This document shows positions 6,001 to 6,145 of a DNA stretch of 6,145 bases, piece by piece; positions within the stretch are counted from its first letter, which is position 1, and the number at the start of each line of letters is the position of its first letter. Under the pieces are notes generated by a model. It saw only the letters and a list, made by a program, of their open reading frames with translations. It had not been told where the DNA came from and made no database searches. Origin of the DNA: an uncultured Achromobacter sp. (GTDB lineage: Bacteria; Pseudomonadota; Gammaproteobacteria; Burkholderiales; Burkholderiaceae_B); NCBI GenBank assembly GCA_913775005.1, contig CAJYKY010000235.1, positions 1 to 6,145 of the forward strand, read 5' to 3'. The position numbers and the translations under genes were made by a program.

Positions 6001-6145
6001 TGGATGGGGAGACCGCGCCGCGCGAGGTGCGCGTCCGCAATATCTCCGAAGGCGGATTGATGGCCGAGTTGCCCGTGTCGGCGGAAATCGGCTCGCCGGT
6101 GGCGCTCGAACTGCGCGGTGTGGGGCCGATCTCGGGCCGCATCGC
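5946..6145 (+). CDS. PilZ domain protein, 3' end cut by window edge
   Basis: The 66 visible residues read as the start of a PilZ beta-barrel domain. A QRDSLLLMAHMTL segment (7-19) is followed by REVRVRNISEGGLMAEL (26-42), holding the N-x-S-x-x-G cyclic-di-GMP motif (Asn32, Ser34, Gly37), and then by SPVALELRGVGPISGRI (50-66). Only one Arg (Arg8) of the usual RxxxR motif is present; the position four residues earlier is Gly4. PilZ domains bind c-di-GMP and act as effectors in motility or exopolysaccharide control, but binding is uncertain here. The style resembles small stand-alone PilZ proteins of alphaproteobacteria such as sphingomonads, by recall only. An in-frame TAG at 5925-5927 limits the start. 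TTG 5934, ATG 5946 and ATG 5985 are possible, none with a clear Shine-Dalgarno. The gene overlaps the phasin N-terminal region head to head. Confidence 0.75.
   Translation, partial: MPWGAGQRDSLLLMAHMTLDGETAPREVRVRNISEGGLMAELPVSAEIGSPVALELRGVGPISGRI

Noticed and set aside
5996..6142. N-terminal extension of the phasin frame up to an ATG at 6142
   Set aside because: This part is antisense to the convincing PilZ coding sequence, and its Pro/Ser/Arg-rich residues do not resemble a phasin.

Overview
The window is GC-rich bacterial DNA in which nearly every base is coding. The protein content points to a betaproteobacterium of the Burkholderiales, probably Alcaligenaceae (Achromobacter/Bordetella-like). 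It carries a cyanide-insensitive-type cytochrome bd oxidase operon, a PhaB-type acetoacetyl-CoA reductase very like the Cupriavidus enzyme, and a phasin. The taxonomic call is an inference from protein resemblance alone. Both ends of the window cut through genes.

Layout. (a) 3836 down to 1 is a run of four minus-strand genes: cydA/cioA, cydB/cioB, a 50-residue DUF2474-type single-span peptide, and a MocR-type (GntR plus aminotransferase) regulator that runs off the left edge. The spacings are 4 bp, a 1-bp TGATG overlap, and 22 bp, so the genes look like one transcription unit. CydA has the heme and quinone residues of the bd family but a short Q loop, which places it with the CIO branch. (b) 3837-4058 is a 222-bp divergent control region with an 11-bp direct repeat and several TACAG/CTGTA half-sites. 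(c) 4059-4733, plus strand, is a FadR-type (FCD) GntR regulator, probably leaderless and probably controlling cydA and itself. (d) 4737-4776 is a perfect 14-bp-stem hairpin between convergent genes. (e) 5995 down to 4780, minus strand, is a phasin followed by phaB, overlapping by 11 bp. (f) 5946-6145, plus strand, is the start of a PilZ-domain protein that runs off the right edge.

How the genes fit together. The left half encodes a membrane quinol oxidase with its small subunit and two candidate regulators. The right half is a polyhydroxyalkanoate (PHA) module: PhaB makes (R)-3-hydroxybutyryl-CoA and the phasin coats the granule.

The oddest place is about 5940-6000. There the phasin and PilZ reading frames collide head to head, both lack a recognisable ribosome binding site, and the PilZ protein lacks the expected N-terminus. 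This could be a real rearrangement junction or an assembly chimera. A second oddity is a cofactor-binding glycine loop in PhaB that is one residue short. I found no clear new biological system, RNA gene, CRISPR array or insertion sequence.
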